Source: a delta proteobacterium MLS_D (GTDB lineage Bacteria; Desulfobacterota; Syntrophia; Syntrophales; UBA2210). From it: a stretch of DNA of 34,672 nucleotides. A program made the position numbers and the translations under genes. The stretch spans positions 1-34,672 of the forward strand of contig LQBH01000015.1 in NCBI GenBank assembly GCA_002030015.1, in the 5' to 3' direction. Under the pieces are notes generated by a model. That model did no database searches, had not been told where the DNA came from, and saw only the letters and a list, made by a program, of their open reading frames with translations. Shown here piece after piece: positions 17,085 to 25,316 of the stretch (within the stretch, counting starts at the first letter, position 1; every line of letters starts with the position of its first letter).

Positions 17085-17225
17085 TCCGGCCTTTTCACCG
17101 GAGGCGGAACAAAAAGGGTTGCCCACGGTCGTGTCATTCATGAAACGGCGGTATCGAGAAGAGAACCGGTGTCGCGTAGACCACCCGGGGAGAAAATATC
17201 GTTCCGCCCATCGGCTTTTTCCTGT

Positions 17226-17795
17226 TCAGCGGCTCTTGATGATGAATTCGGCGCGCCTGTTTTTTGCCCATGCCTCTTCGTTGTTTCCCCGATCAAGGGG
17301 GCGTTCTTCCCCGTAGCTGATCGTGCCGACCCTGCCGGCGCCCACGCCCATGGCGACGAGGTAGTCCCTGGCTGCTTTTGCCCGCCGTTCTCCCAGGACG
17401 AGATTGTATTCGTCGGTGCCCCGTTCGTCGCAGTGCCCTTCGATGACAACACCGAAATCCCCGTTCTCCAGCAGCCACGTTCCCAGTTTGTCGAGAACGG
17501 CTCGTGCCTCCGCTCCCAGGTCATATCGATCGAACTCGAAATGGATGTTCCGGGTCTCGAAAAACTGCACCTCTTGCAAGGATTCTTCCCGTAGCAGCCG
17601 CTCCCTTTGCGCCCCGACCGTCCGCCCCGCTTCCTCCGTCTCAGCGGACTCGATTGTTTCCGCGGTCGCCGGCGCTTCGTGCATCGGCGCTTCCCGGATT
17701 CCCGTTTCCCTGTAGCGAGTGCACCCGCCCAGGGCGATCATCAGTGCAAGGCCAATCACCATACATATATACAGTTCACATCGATCCCGTCTCAT
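17226..17795 (-). CDS. Pal-like peptidoglycan-associated outer-membrane lipoprotein
   Basis: The product has a lipoprotein signal peptide with lipobox LGGC (lipidated Cys25), a spacer rich in Ala, Glu and Thr, and a C-terminal OmpA domain that binds peptidoglycan. That domain shows IHFEFDRYDLGAEARAVLD, IEGHCDERGTDEYNLVLGE, ARDYLVAMGV and ISYGEERPL, ending NRRAEFIIKSR. This is the Pal signature, the outer-membrane partner of the Tol system that constricts the envelope at division. No tol genes are in the window, so it may be a paralogue. ATG 17795 is clearly right: it follows AGGAGG by six bases and starts directly with the signal peptide, whereas the open frame extends upstream to 17921 without coding character. 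189 residues is usual for Pal. Confidence 0.9.
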   Translation of the reverse strand: MRRDRCELYICMVIGLALMIALGGCTRYRETGIREAPMHEAPATAETIESAETEEAGRTVGAQRERLLREESLQEVQFFETRNIHFEFDRYDLGAEARAVLDKLGTWLLENGDFGVVIEGHCDERGTDEYNLVLGERRAKAARDYLVAMGVGAGRVGTISYGEERPLDRGNNEEAWAKNRRAEFIIKSR

Positions 17796-17960
17796 CCTGC
17801 ACCTCCTGCCAGGTTCGTAGTCGATTTTCATAATTTCATCACCGGGCTCGCCGTGTTGGAGGTTGTGTTTTTCCATCGCCGTATCATCCCGCAACCCAAC
17901 GGCAAAAGCCCGGTGCTTCATCGTTTATTTAAAGAATCATGCATAATTTTTATTATTGAA

Positions 17961-19082
17961 TCAAGTACGGACTTTCCCCGGCAAGCGGCTCTCCGCGTGT
18001 TCAAGGTTGGACACCCTCAGGCCGACCAGCCTGACGCGTCGTTTCAGCTCGACCCTCCGAAGGCAGGAAAACGCGGTTTTGCGGATTATTTCGTCGGAAG
18101 CCGTCGCTTTCTCGAGAGAACAGGCGCGGGTAACGGTACGAAAGTCATCGAACCTGATTTTCAGGGTGACCGTCCTGGCCGCATATCCTTTCACTGCCAT
18201 GTCGCTGATAATCCGCCGGCTTAGTTTTGCGATCGTTCCGGCGATGACCTGCCAGTTTTTCTCGTCCCGTTGGAACGTCGTCTCGCGGCTTATTGATTTC
18301 GGCTCACGATTAATGACAAGAGGAGTTTCGTCAATGCCCCGGGCGGCGTCATACAGGTAGCGGCCGTGCGAGGAGCCGAACCGTTGAACGAGAACTTCCA
18401 GACGTGTTGCTGCCAGTTGCCCGATTGTTTCTATTCCCAAAACGTGCAGTTGTTCTTCCGTCTTCGGCCCTATGCCGTAGAGTTTACGGACGGGCATGGG
18501 CCACAGCCTGTCCCGTACATCCCTTTCAGTAATGATGGTCAGGCCGTCAGGCTTTTGTATGTCCGAACCGATCTTGGCAAGAAGCTTGTTCGGAGCAATA
18601 CCGATGGAACAGGTAAGACCGATGGCCTTGTAAATATCTTTTTTTATCCGGGCGGCGACGGTTTGATCGTCTTCGGGCAGGTCCGTTATATCAAGAAAAG
18701 CCTCGTCGATGCCGACGTCTTCCATGGCACTGGTAACATACAAAAGCACGTTCTTGAACCGGCGCGAAACGGCGGCATAGACCGGGTAATCCACGGGAAG
18801 ATAAACGGCCTGGGGACAGAGCTTGCAGGCCGTTCTCAAAGGCATGCCTGAATGCACGCCGAATTTTCTGGCTTCATAGTTCGCCGTGGAAACGACGCCC
18901 CGCTGCGAGGGATCACCGGCCCCGCCAATGACGACCGGTTTCCCCCTGAGCCCGGGATGTTTCTTTTCTTCCACGGCAGCAAAAAAAGCATCCATGTCGA
19001 TATGAAGGATCCTGCGTCCGCGACAGGCGCTTTCGCTTGTAAGCCCTCCATTGCCGGTCCCCGGTATTTCGATGTCCTTCAT
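17961..19082 (-). CDS. dinB: DNA polymerase IV (Y-family)
   Basis: DinB is an error-prone translesion polymerase without proofreading. Catalytic carboxylates are in LHIDMDAFFAAVEE and in DVGIDEAFLDITDL, where the usual Ser before IDE is Gly. Also present are GVVSTANYEARKFGVHSGMP, KLLAKIGSDIQKPDGLT, and a helix-hairpin-helix region around YGIGPKTEEQLHVLGI. The little-finger domain runs to the C-terminus. No beta-clamp-binding motif is obvious in the last residues. ATG 19082 is chosen; a GTG at 19115 would add 11 residues. Neither start has a good ribosome site, and the gene probably depends on coupling with the transglutaminase-like gene that ends at 19125. No LexA-type box was recognised. Confidence 0.9.
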   Translation of the reverse strand: MKDIEIPGTGNGGLTSESACRGRRILHIDMDAFFAAVEEKKHPGLRGKPVVIGGAGDPSQRGVVSTANYEARKFGVHSGMPLRTACKLCPQAVYLPVDYPVYAAVSRRFKNVLLYVTSAMEDVGIDEAFLDITDLPEDDQTVAARIKKDIYKAIGLTCSIGIAPNKLLAKIGSDIQKPDGLTIITERDVRDRLWPMPVRKLYGIGPKTEEQLHVLGIETIGQLAATRLEVLVQRFGSSHGRYLYDAARGIDETPLVINREPKSISRETTFQRDEKNWQVIAGTIAKLSRRIISDMAVKGYAARTVTLKIRFDDFRTVTRACSLEKATASDEIIRKTAFSCLRRVELKRRVRLVGLRVSNLEHAESRLPGKVRT

Positions 19083-19124
19083 AACGGTATGCAGCGCCCC
19101 GCGGGGCGGAAGCACGTCAACAAA

Positions 19125-19775
19125 TCAGGCACGTCCCCGAAGGGGGTCGTCGTCGGGGCGGAGCCAGGCGCGCTTGTCACGGCCCCATATCTTCGACGTG
19201 CGCTCGGTGATAAAATCCAGGGGCAGGTCGGCAAAGTAACCGTAATGTTCGAGATACTCGATATACGGTCCGCCATCGAGGGCCTCCGCGGGAAGCATGG
19301 CGTCGTGTTCGCCGTCGAATTCCACAACCGGCACGCCGATGCGCTCACAGAGATCCGCGTTGAATGTCGCCGCCGCTGCTATCCAGCGGCCGTCAAGCAG
19401 AAACTGGTTGTAGCCGTGTCCCGGGAATTCGTCGCGACCCAGGCGGGCCTTGAGAGCCGGGGGAATACGGTGGTTACGGATTCGCGCCAGCGAAAGACGC
19501 GAGGGGATGCCCACGGAACGTGCCAGGGCACAGAGTAAAACGGCTTTCTGCACGCAATAGCCCTTGCCCGTCTCCAGTATGAAACTGGCGCGAAAATCAT
19601 CGGGGTGCATCGAAATCATAAACAGGTTATAGGGGATCCGGTCGCGGACAAAGTAAAAGAGACGAAGCACTTTTTCCCGTTCCGACTGAGCCCCCTCGAC
19701 GATCTCTTCAGCCCGATCGATGATCAGCGGATGATCGGCCTCGATCGCCGTTGTCGCCTTTAAATATTCTTCCAT
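19125..19775 (-). CDS. Transglutaminase-like cysteine protease-fold protein
   Basis: This 216-residue protein carries the transglutaminase-like core: KVLRLFYFVRDRIPYN, the nucleophile region GKGYCVQKAVLLCALARSVGIPSRL with Cys74, His120 in FPGHGYNQFLLDGRWI and Asp141 in TFNADL, so a full Cys-His-Asp triad is present. There is no signal peptide, so it is probably cytoplasmic. Bacterial members act as proteases, amidases or transferases, and the substrate is not predictable here. ATG 19775 follows AAAGGA at about seven bases. It lies between the CoA-disulfide-reductase-like gene and dinB on the same strand, in a possible loose operon. Confidence 0.8.
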   Translation of the reverse strand: MEEYLKATTAIEADHPLIIDRAEEIVEGAQSEREKVLRLFYFVRDRIPYNLFMISMHPDDFRASFILETGKGYCVQKAVLLCALARSVGIPSRLSLARIRNHRIPPALKARLGRDEFPGHGYNQFLLDGRWIAAAATFNADLCERIGVPVVEFDGEHDAMLPAEALDGGPYIEYLEHYGYFADLPLDFITERTSKIWGRDKRAWLRPDDDPLRGRA

Positions 19776-19837
19776 TCGGTGTTCCTTTCCGGTTCCCGGC
19801 GGACGGGACCGAATAGTTCCCGCCCGCCGGCCTTTTT

Positions 19838-21538
19838 CTATTTTTCTTTCGGATAGGGCCAGGCCATGATACCACCTTCCATGACCTTCACATTTTTCCA
19901 GCCCGCTCCTTCAATCGCCAGTGCGGCCTCGTAACCACGCAGCGATATTTTGCAGAAGCATATAATTTCTTCGTTTTTATCTTCCGGGAGTTCGTTTAAC
20001 CGTTTCCGCAGGGCGCCCAGGGGAATCAGTGTTTCACCGATGCCCAGACGTGTTTCCTCGAATTCATCAGGACCTCTTGTATCGATCAGGAAGGTGCGCT
20101 CCCCTTTCAGGACCTTCTGACGGACTTCCGCGCAACTTATGCCCTTGAACCTGTTCTTCATTTTGTTCTGCATAATGTGCGCCGTGGCGATACAATGATC
20201 GATTGCCAGCGAGAAAGGAGGCGCGTAGGGAAGATCCGCGTTGACCATGTCCTCGACGCCGAGCTTGCCCTGAATTGCCATCGCCCACTGGGCGATCTGC
20301 TTGGCGACATTGCCCGGCCCGATACACTGCGCGCCCAGGACCCTTCCCGTATCGCCGTCGACTATCAGTTTTGTCACCAGGAGCAGTCCGTCCATGAATC
20401 CCGGTTTGTCGGGACTCGCGTTGACAACCGTCCTGATGTTTTTGTACCCCAGTTTTCGGGCGGTCGTTTCGGAAAGACCCGTCGAACCGGCCGCGTAATC
20501 AAAGACCTTGCAGACGCCCGTTTGAAAGACCCCCGGAAAGGTGACGTGATTGCCGGAGGCGGCGTTTTCGCCGGCCACCCGCCCCTGCAGATTGGCAATG
20601 TCGCCGTAAGGCGCCAGCACAGTTCGACCCGTAAGGCGGTTTACCGATTCCACGCAGTCACCCGCCGCATAGATGTCCGGATCCGAAGTCTGCATGTATT
20701 CGTTGACGTCGATTCCACCAAGCTCCCCGACCTTCAGACCCGAACGCCTGGCAAGTTCCACGTTCGGGCGAACGCCGATGGCTACAACCGCCAGCTCGCA
20801 GGGGAGTTCCGTACCGTTTGCCAGTTTGACCGTCGTCAGCCTGCCTTTCTCTCCCAGGAATGCCGCGACCCCGTTGTCGGTGATGACATTGGCCCCCTTG
20901 CTCTTGACATGGTTTTCCACGAGCTTGGCCAGTTCCCAGTCAAGAAACGTGAGAAGCTGCGGCAGCAGCTCGATGACCGTGATATCCATTCCCGCCAGTT
21001 GCAGCGCCTCGCACGTCTCGATGCCGATCAGCCCGCCGCCGATGACCACGGCTTTCTTTATTGCGTTTTCGTCGCGGATTTTTCGCAGGAAGTCGGCATC
21101 CTTCATGGATTGCAGCGTTGTTATTCCTTCCAGCTCAACGCCGGGCACGGGCGGCATTCGCGGGACGGCGCCCGTCGCGATGACAAGCTTGTCATAATCA
21201 AGCGTGCCCGCTTCGCCTGTCAGCGTATTTTTAAAATGCACGGTGTGATTCGCCCGATCAATTTCCGTCACTTCCGTGTTCACGCGCGCCTCGATGTCCT
21301 TAGCGTTGAGATAGAACATGGGATCCCTGGTGACGCCCGTCGGCGTGCACAGAAGCATGTTGCGGTCGTCGAAGTATCCCCCCACGTAGTAGGGATATCC
21401 ACAGGATGCCATGGAAAGATCCCCGTCCTTTTGCAATATCACGACCTCCGCGTCGTTATCGATCCTCCGGGCCTTCGCCGCCGACTTGGGCCCCGCGGCC
21501 GATCCTCCCACCACCACTATTCTTTTTTTCGCTGCCAT
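19838..21538 (-). CDS. CoA-disulfide / polysulfide reductase flavoprotein with C-terminal rhodanese domain
   Basis: The 566-residue product is a pyridine-nucleotide-disulfide oxidoreductase fused to a rhodanese domain. The FAD site is VVVGGSAAGPKSAAKARR and the NAD(P)H site is KAVVIGGGLIGIETCEAL. The single active-site cysteine of CoA-disulfide reductases is Cys46 in ASCGYPYYVGG, and DIYAAGDCVE is the second FAD contact. The C-terminal rhodanese has IDTRGPDEFEETRLG and active-site Cys529 in CFCKISLRG. Known proteins with this architecture reduce CoA-disulfides, CoA-persulfide or polysulfide with NAD(P)H, so sulfur handling or thiol redox balance is likely. ATG 21538 follows a near-perfect AAGGAGGGG. 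Confidence 0.92.
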   Translation of the reverse strand: MAAKKRIVVVGGSAAGPKSAAKARRIDNDAEVVILQKDGDLSMASCGYPYYVGGYFDDRNMLLCTPTGVTRDPMFYLNAKDIEARVNTEVTEIDRANHTVHFKNTLTGEAGTLDYDKLVIATGAVPRMPPVPGVELEGITTLQSMKDADFLRKIRDENAIKKAVVIGGGLIGIETCEALQLAGMDITVIELLPQLLTFLDWELAKLVENHVKSKGANVITDNGVAAFLGEKGRLTTVKLANGTELPCELAVVAIGVRPNVELARRSGLKVGELGGIDVNEYMQTSDPDIYAAGDCVESVNRLTGRTVLAPYGDIANLQGRVAGENAASGNHVTFPGVFQTGVCKVFDYAAGSTGLSETTARKLGYKNIRTVVNASPDKPGFMDGLLLVTKLIVDGDTGRVLGAQCIGPGNVAKQIAQWAMAIQGKLGVEDMVNADLPYAPPFSLAIDHCIATAHIMQNKMKNRFKGISCAEVRQKVLKGERTFLIDTRGPDEFEETRLGIGETLIPLGALRKRLNELPEDKNEEIICFCKISLRGYEAALAIEGAGWKNVKVMEGGIMAWPYPKEK

Positions 21539-21665
21539 GTAATCCCCTCCTTAGTAATCAAAACTTTTTTTACCGTTTCCTCCCGGTCCGCGATTGCGGA
21601 ACTGAAGACCGCATAATTGGACATGACGGAAAAATAAATTTTACTGCCGGAACATTCCAATGATT

Positions 21666-21690
21666 CCTGACACTCTCCCGGTTTGTCAGG
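21666..21690 (-). terminator. Hairpin over the stop of the DUF523-DUF1722 gene
   Basis: CCTGACA (21666-21672) and TGTCAGG (21684-21690) form a perfect seven-base stem around an 11-base loop and include the stop codon at 21686-21688. No T-run follows on the minus strand, so it is at best a weak or Rho-assisted terminator, or a 3'-end stabiliser. Confidence 0.3.
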
Positions 21691-22633
21691 CATGATTGCG
21701 CAGCTGCAACTCCAGCGGGTGAGGTTCGAGATACACCTGCTCCTTCAGATAGGGTTCATCGTATTTCCGTACGTAGTGCCTCACCAGGGTCAATGGCACG
21801 ACGAGGGGCACATGACCCTGGCTGTAATTCTCGATCACCTCGAGCAGTTCCTTTTTTTCATCCCCCGATAACTGTCGCTTGAAATACCCCATCATGTGCT
21901 GAAGAACGTTGACATGTTTTTTCACCGTCGCCTTCAGTTCCAGCGCCTCCACCAGCAAAGTCTCGTAGCGCTCGTAAAGATCTCCCGCATCATACTTTTT
22001 CCCGTCGGCCACCAGCTTGCCCGATTCCCGGTAGTGTTTCGGGCTGTGCGACATGAACAGTAACTTATGGCGACTGTGAAACGCGACAAGCGCTCCTATT
22101 CCCGGGGTCGCGTTTGCCGTCTCGCGCCAGCGCTGAAGCGCGAATATTCTCTCAATAAAATTTTCTCTCAGCCCAACGTCGTGAAGGCGGCCTTCCTCCT
22201 CCACCGGCAGCCGGGGGAACCGTTTCATGAACATGCCCGCGAATAGTCCCGTACCGTTTTTCCCGGGGACGCCCTTTTCGTTATACACCCTGACCCGTTC
22301 CATGCCGCTGGACGGCGAACCGCTCTTAAAAATAAACCCCAGCAGCCGTTCCCCCGCGAGTTCATCCAGCCGCTTACGGGCCCATCGCACCATTATGTCC
22401 GTCTTGTCTTCTTTTGTGCGGACAGTCACCAGACGGGGACGCGCCGGATCGCCTTCCAGTCTCATTGATTCACGGGGAACGCCCATGCCGCATTCCACCT
22501 CCGGACAAACGGAAACATACTCGACGTATTTTCCCAGCGTGTCGCGAAGAAACCTGTCAAGCTTATGCCCCCCGTCATAACGAACCGCCTCACCCAGGAG
22601 GCACGAGCTGATGCCTAAACGGATTTTATCCAT
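21686..22633 (-). CDS. DUF523 (TudS-like) and DUF1722 (YbgA-like) two-domain protein
   Basis: The N-terminal half is a DUF523 domain: ISSCLLGEAVRYDGGHK, VCPEVECGMGVPRES and IFKSGSPSSGMERVRVYN. DUF523 includes the TudS thiouracil desulfidases, whose 4Fe-4S cluster is held by three cysteines, one of them normally in an SPSCG-type motif. The C-terminal half is DUF1722/YbgA: LVAFHSRHKLLFMSHSPKHYRE and VNVLQHMMGYFKRQLSGDEK. Here the SPSCG position is Ser109, but an extra Cys48 occurs in VECGMG, so the possible ligands are Cys11, Cys43 and Cys48. ATG 22633 is preferred over 22663 because it follows GGGGGA and begins MDKIRLGISSC. The fusion is known in bacteria; its function is not established. Confidence 0.85.
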   Translation of the reverse strand: MDKIRLGISSCLLGEAVRYDGGHKLDRFLRDTLGKYVEYVSVCPEVECGMGVPRESMRLEGDPARPRLVTVRTKEDKTDIMVRWARKRLDELAGERLLGFIFKSGSPSSGMERVRVYNEKGVPGKNGTGLFAGMFMKRFPRLPVEEEGRLHDVGLRENFIERIFALQRWRETANATPGIGALVAFHSRHKLLFMSHSPKHYRESGKLVADGKKYDAGDLYERYETLLVEALELKATVKKHVNVLQHMMGYFKRQLSGDEKKELLEVIENYSQGHVPLVVPLTLVRHYVRKYDEPYLKEQVYLEPHPLELQLRNHA

Positions 22634-22653
22634 AGTTCCCCCGATTTTCGATA

Positions 22654-22682
22654 AATGTATCAACGGGCACGGTCGAAGTCAA
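22654..22682 (-). promoter_or_regulatory. Sigma-70 promoter for the DUF523-DUF1722 gene
   Basis: On the minus strand TTGACT (22682-22677), an exact 17-base spacer and TACATT (22659-22654). Transcription would start near 22647, about 14 bases before the ATG at 22633. Confidence 0.6.
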
Positions 22683-22883
22683 TCAGGCAAAATATGATAA
22701 CTATTTAAAAATTCGCCCCGTTTTGCGATGACTTTTCCATGACAGCTTCACGGCATCAGGAGCGAATAATCAGCTTCCGCGCAGGCGGGCAAATCCGCCG
22801 CGACATATCCGGAATGCTTTTTTCCGGCGCGCAATAATGGTATAGAAGATAACAGCACGTGAAAAGAACGAAGGAGAACGCCA

Positions 22884-24047
22884 ATGACCCTGAAAGACAA
22901 GTACGCCATTGTCGGCATCGGTTACACACCACAGGGAACCGTCAGCGACCGGACGACCCTTGATTTTCACCTGGAAGCCTGCGCTGACGCCATCGCCGAC
23001 GCCGGCCTGAAGCGTGAAGACATCGATGGTCTCGTCTGCTACCGGCATTTTCCGCCCGCCCCCGGAGAAGGGGACGTCACGCCCTATCTCGTCGCGCAAC
23101 ACCTGGGTCTTGAACCCGCGTACCTTGCCCAGGACGCCAACTGATCGCGCAACCACCTGGTGCACGCAGTTGGCGCGCTCGAAGCCGGTATCTGTAAGTA
23201 TATTCTCATATCGTACGGTCACAGCGCCCGCAGTGGCGGCGGCATGAGCCAGGTTCTTTCCCGCATGGCCGGCGACGACGCCGTTTTCGGTCATTTCGGC
23301 GCCGCGGCCGGATACGCGCTCGCCGCGCGGCGCGCCATGCACGAATACAACACCGGTCCTGACACCTGGAAGCATATCGCCGTGGGACAGCGCAAATGGG
23401 CGAATCTGAATCCACGTGCCGTCATGTACGACCGTCCCATGACGGAATCTGATTATGAACGCTCGCCCTGGATCGTCGAACCGTTCCGCCTGGCCGACAA
23501 CTGCCTCGTGACCGATGGCGGCCGGGCCTTTATCCTCACGACGGCCGAACGGGCACGGGATCTTCCCCACCCTGTCGTCACCATCATGGGACTGGGCATG
23601 CACAATCCGGCGGCCGACCCGGTCGCGGCCCGTCATCTTACCGGTCCCACGGGAGCACGGAGGGCGGGGGAACAGGCCTTCCACATGGCCGGCATAACCC
23701 TCGAAGACGTTGACGCCTGCGAAATCTACGATTGTTTTACCTATACCGTTGAGATCACGCTTCAGGATTACGGCTTTTTCGGCCCCGGCGAGGGCGAAGA
23801 GTGGTTCCGGGGAGGAACAATCGAACCCGGCGGCCGCACGCCGGTCAATACTTCCGGCGGATTACTGTCGGAGGCCTACCAGATGGGACTTACCCCCCTT
23901 ACGGAAGGGGTGATGCAGCTCATGGGCCGTTGCGGCGATCACCAGCTCGGCCCCGCGACCGGGAACATCAAACCGGAAATCATTTTGTGCAGCGACAACG
24001 GGGGAATCCTGCAGACCCACGCCTGCTGCATACTGAGGAGGAACTGA
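22884..24047 (+). CDS. Thiolase-like acyltransferase interrupted by one in-frame TGA (selenocysteine candidate or nonsense codon)
   Basis: ATG 22884 follows a strong AAGGAG and opens MTLKDKYAIVGIGYTPQG, a thiolase/SCP-x-type start. The frame meets a single TGA at 23142-23144 (codon 87) and then continues without frameshift for 300 codons: HLVHAVGALEAGICKYILIS, EIYDCFTYTVEITLQDYG, and NTSGGLLSEAYQMG in the C-terminal thiolase region. The total of 387 residues is normal for the family, and catalytic cysteines of thiolases lie at about residue 88-94. A hairpin begins two bases after the TGA. The partner zinc-ribbon/OB gene follows in the same frame. Such pairs act on acyl-CoA or sterol-side-chain-like intermediates. 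Either TGA encodes selenocysteine or the gene is damaged, in which case translation could restart at GTG 23160 only without the N-terminal substrate domain. Confidence 0.7.
23146..23177 (+). other. Stem-loop directly after the in-frame TGA (possible SECIS-like element)
   Basis: CGCGCAAC (23146-23153) pairs with GTTG and CGCG (23169-23172 and 23174-23177), with G23173 bulged, closing a 15-base loop that can itself form CAC/GTG. It starts two bases after the TGA. Bacterial SECIS elements are hairpins just downstream of UGA, often with a bulge and G/U in the apical loop. The loop here is larger than the textbook case, so this is only suggestive. Confidence 0.3.
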
Positions 24048-24050
24048 CGC

Positions 24051-24458
24051 GTGACGTACAGTAAACCCCTGCCGGTCCCCGGCGCAGACACGAAACCATT
24101 CTGGGATGGATGCCGGGAACACACGATCAGGATTCAACGGTGCAAAGCCTGCGGCCACCTGCGCCGGCCGCCCGCTTCGGTCTGCCCCCGGTGCCTGGCG
24201 CGCGAAACGGAATGGGTCGAAATGTCGGGACGGGGAACGGTATATTCCTACGTGGTGTATCACGTGGCCTATGACCCTTCCTTCAAAGAGGATCTTCCTT
24301 ACGTGGTTGCCCTGGTCACCCTGGAAGAAGGCCCCCGCATCCTGACGAATATCGTTGAATGCGATCCGGCGGCGGTTCATTGTGACATGGCCGTCGAGGC
24401 GATCTGGAAGGACGTGACGGATACCGTCTCGCTTCCCCTGTTCCGCCCGGCGAGCTGA
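24051..24458 (+). CDS. Zn-ribbon / OB-fold (DUF35-type) thiolase partner
   Basis: The 135-residue product has a rubredoxin-like zinc ribbon with Cys31, Cys34, Cys45 and Cys48 (CKACGHLRRPPASVCPRC), then an OB-fold (GRGTVYSYVVYHVAYDPSF, LPYVVALVTLEEGPRILTNIV). Proteins of this COG1545/DUF35 family almost always sit beside a thiolase-like gene and form a complex with it, helping bind CoA or activate the condensing/cleaving subunit. That matches the gene directly upstream. The start is GTG 24051, three bases after the thiolase stop, with GAGGA in the thiolase 3' end as ribosome site. A CCGGCG-CGCCGG hairpin (24447-24464) spans the stop codon and may mark the operon end. Confidence 0.9.
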   Translation: MTYSKPLPVPGADTKPFWDGCREHTIRIQRCKACGHLRRPPASVCPRCLARETEWVEMSGRGTVYSYVVYHVAYDPSFKEDLPYVVALVTLEEGPRILTNIVECDPAAVHCDMAVEAIWKDVTDTVSLPLFRPAS

Positions 24459-24468
24459 CGCCGGACGG

Positions 24469-25113
24469 TCATCTTTCGCCGACGGCGTACCGCGAGGGAT
24501 CAAGCCCCGGAAAATATCGGGCGAGTTCGTCAAGCATTTCCCCGCCCGTGTGGTAAAGAATGACCCGCAGGCCCCGTTCCCGTGCCCGCCGACAGTTACC
24601 CTCGCTGTCGTCGATAAAGCAGATCCGCTCGGGAGCAACGCCGAGGCGGCGGCGGACTTCATCAAAAACCACGTCGTCCCGTTTGCTGAGTCCCAGGTGA
24701 TAACTGTTGAACACCTTGTCAAAGTGGCGAAAAAAATTGTCCCGCCTGTCAAGTTCGTCCAGCCAGTTCGTTTGATCGCTTAAAATACCGACGGTCGCCT
24801 TCATGGACCGCAGATCACGGACCAGTTCGAGAACCCAGGGACGAAGAACGAACCGCGCCATGATTTCTTCGGTCAGTTCACTATCGGCGCCGGTTATACC
24901 GGTGGCGTCACGGATGGCCCGCCAGAAGACGGCCTCGTCGGCCCGTCCCGTCAAGTAGCCCGTAGTGTAAATCAGGTCGAAGGCCCTGTCGAGAAAATAC
25001 TTCCTGTCCAGACCGTTCTTGTCGGCAATGGCGGTAAGTCCCTCCACGAATCCCTCTTCCGCAATGACGCCTCCATAATCGAAGAGAACCGCTTCAACCG
25101 TTTGATCGTTCAT
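24469..25113 (-). CDS. HAD-superfamily hydrolase, YihX-like subfamily
   Basis: This HAD hydrolase has motif I LFDYGGVI (nucleophile Asp12), where the second Asp of the usual DxD is Gly, as in the YihX / HAD-IA-variant-3 branch (FDLGNV-type). Later motifs are VGILSDQTNWLDEL, the lysine region LGLSKRDD, and ICFIDDSEGNCRRARERGL with the acidic pair. Characterised relatives include sugar-1-phosphate phosphatases and haloacid-dehalogenase-like enzymes; the substrate here is unknown. ATG 25113 follows AAGGAA. GTG 25119 is also possible, while ATG 25149 has no ribosome site. It converges with the thiolase/OB pair (10 bases apart) and diverges from the acyl-CoA synthetase gene. Confidence 0.82.
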   Translation of the reverse strand: MNDQTVEAVLFDYGGVIAEEGFVEGLTAIADKNGLDRKYFLDRAFDLIYTTGYLTGRADEAVFWRAIRDATGITGADSELTEEIMARFVLRPWVLELVRDLRSMKATVGILSDQTNWLDELDRRDNFFRHFDKVFNSYHLGLSKRDDVVFDEVRRRLGVAPERICFIDDSEGNCRRARERGLRVILYHTGGEMLDELARYFPGLDPSRYAVGER

Positions 25114-25248
25114 GCTCACGTATTCCTTCCACGCACCGGCGATCGGCATGGTGCACCCGTGATGTTTTTATTCACGCCTTTATAGGGCCTCCCGGCGCGG
25201 CGCGTCAAGCCTTTGCGTCGCGTTCTTATCAGTTTTTCACGCGGCCCC

Positions 25249-25277
25249 TTGCAATCCTCGCCGCGATTATCTATAAG
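25249..25277 (+). promoter_or_regulatory. Sigma-70 promoter for the acyl-CoA synthetase gene
   Basis: TTGCAA (25249-25254), an exact 17-base spacer and TATAAG (25272-25277), predicting a start near 25284 and a leader of about 33 bases carrying AAGGAG before ATG 25317. Confidence 0.6.
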
Positions 25278-25316
25278 TCACTCTGTTTTTTCTCATCGCG
25301 AAGGAGCCTCTTTACC

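Noticed and set aside
20177-21616. A long open frame (479 codons) on the plus strand
   Set aside because: It lies antisense to the clearly real flavoprotein-rhodanese gene and its product is Arg/His/Gln-rich with no motif; GC-rich third positions make such antisense frames common here.
22884-24458. Single thiolase-OB fusion read through two TGA codons
   Set aside because: The two genes are in the same frame, but the second TGA is followed by a GTG with its own GAGGA site, and separate thiolase and OB genes are the normal arrangement.
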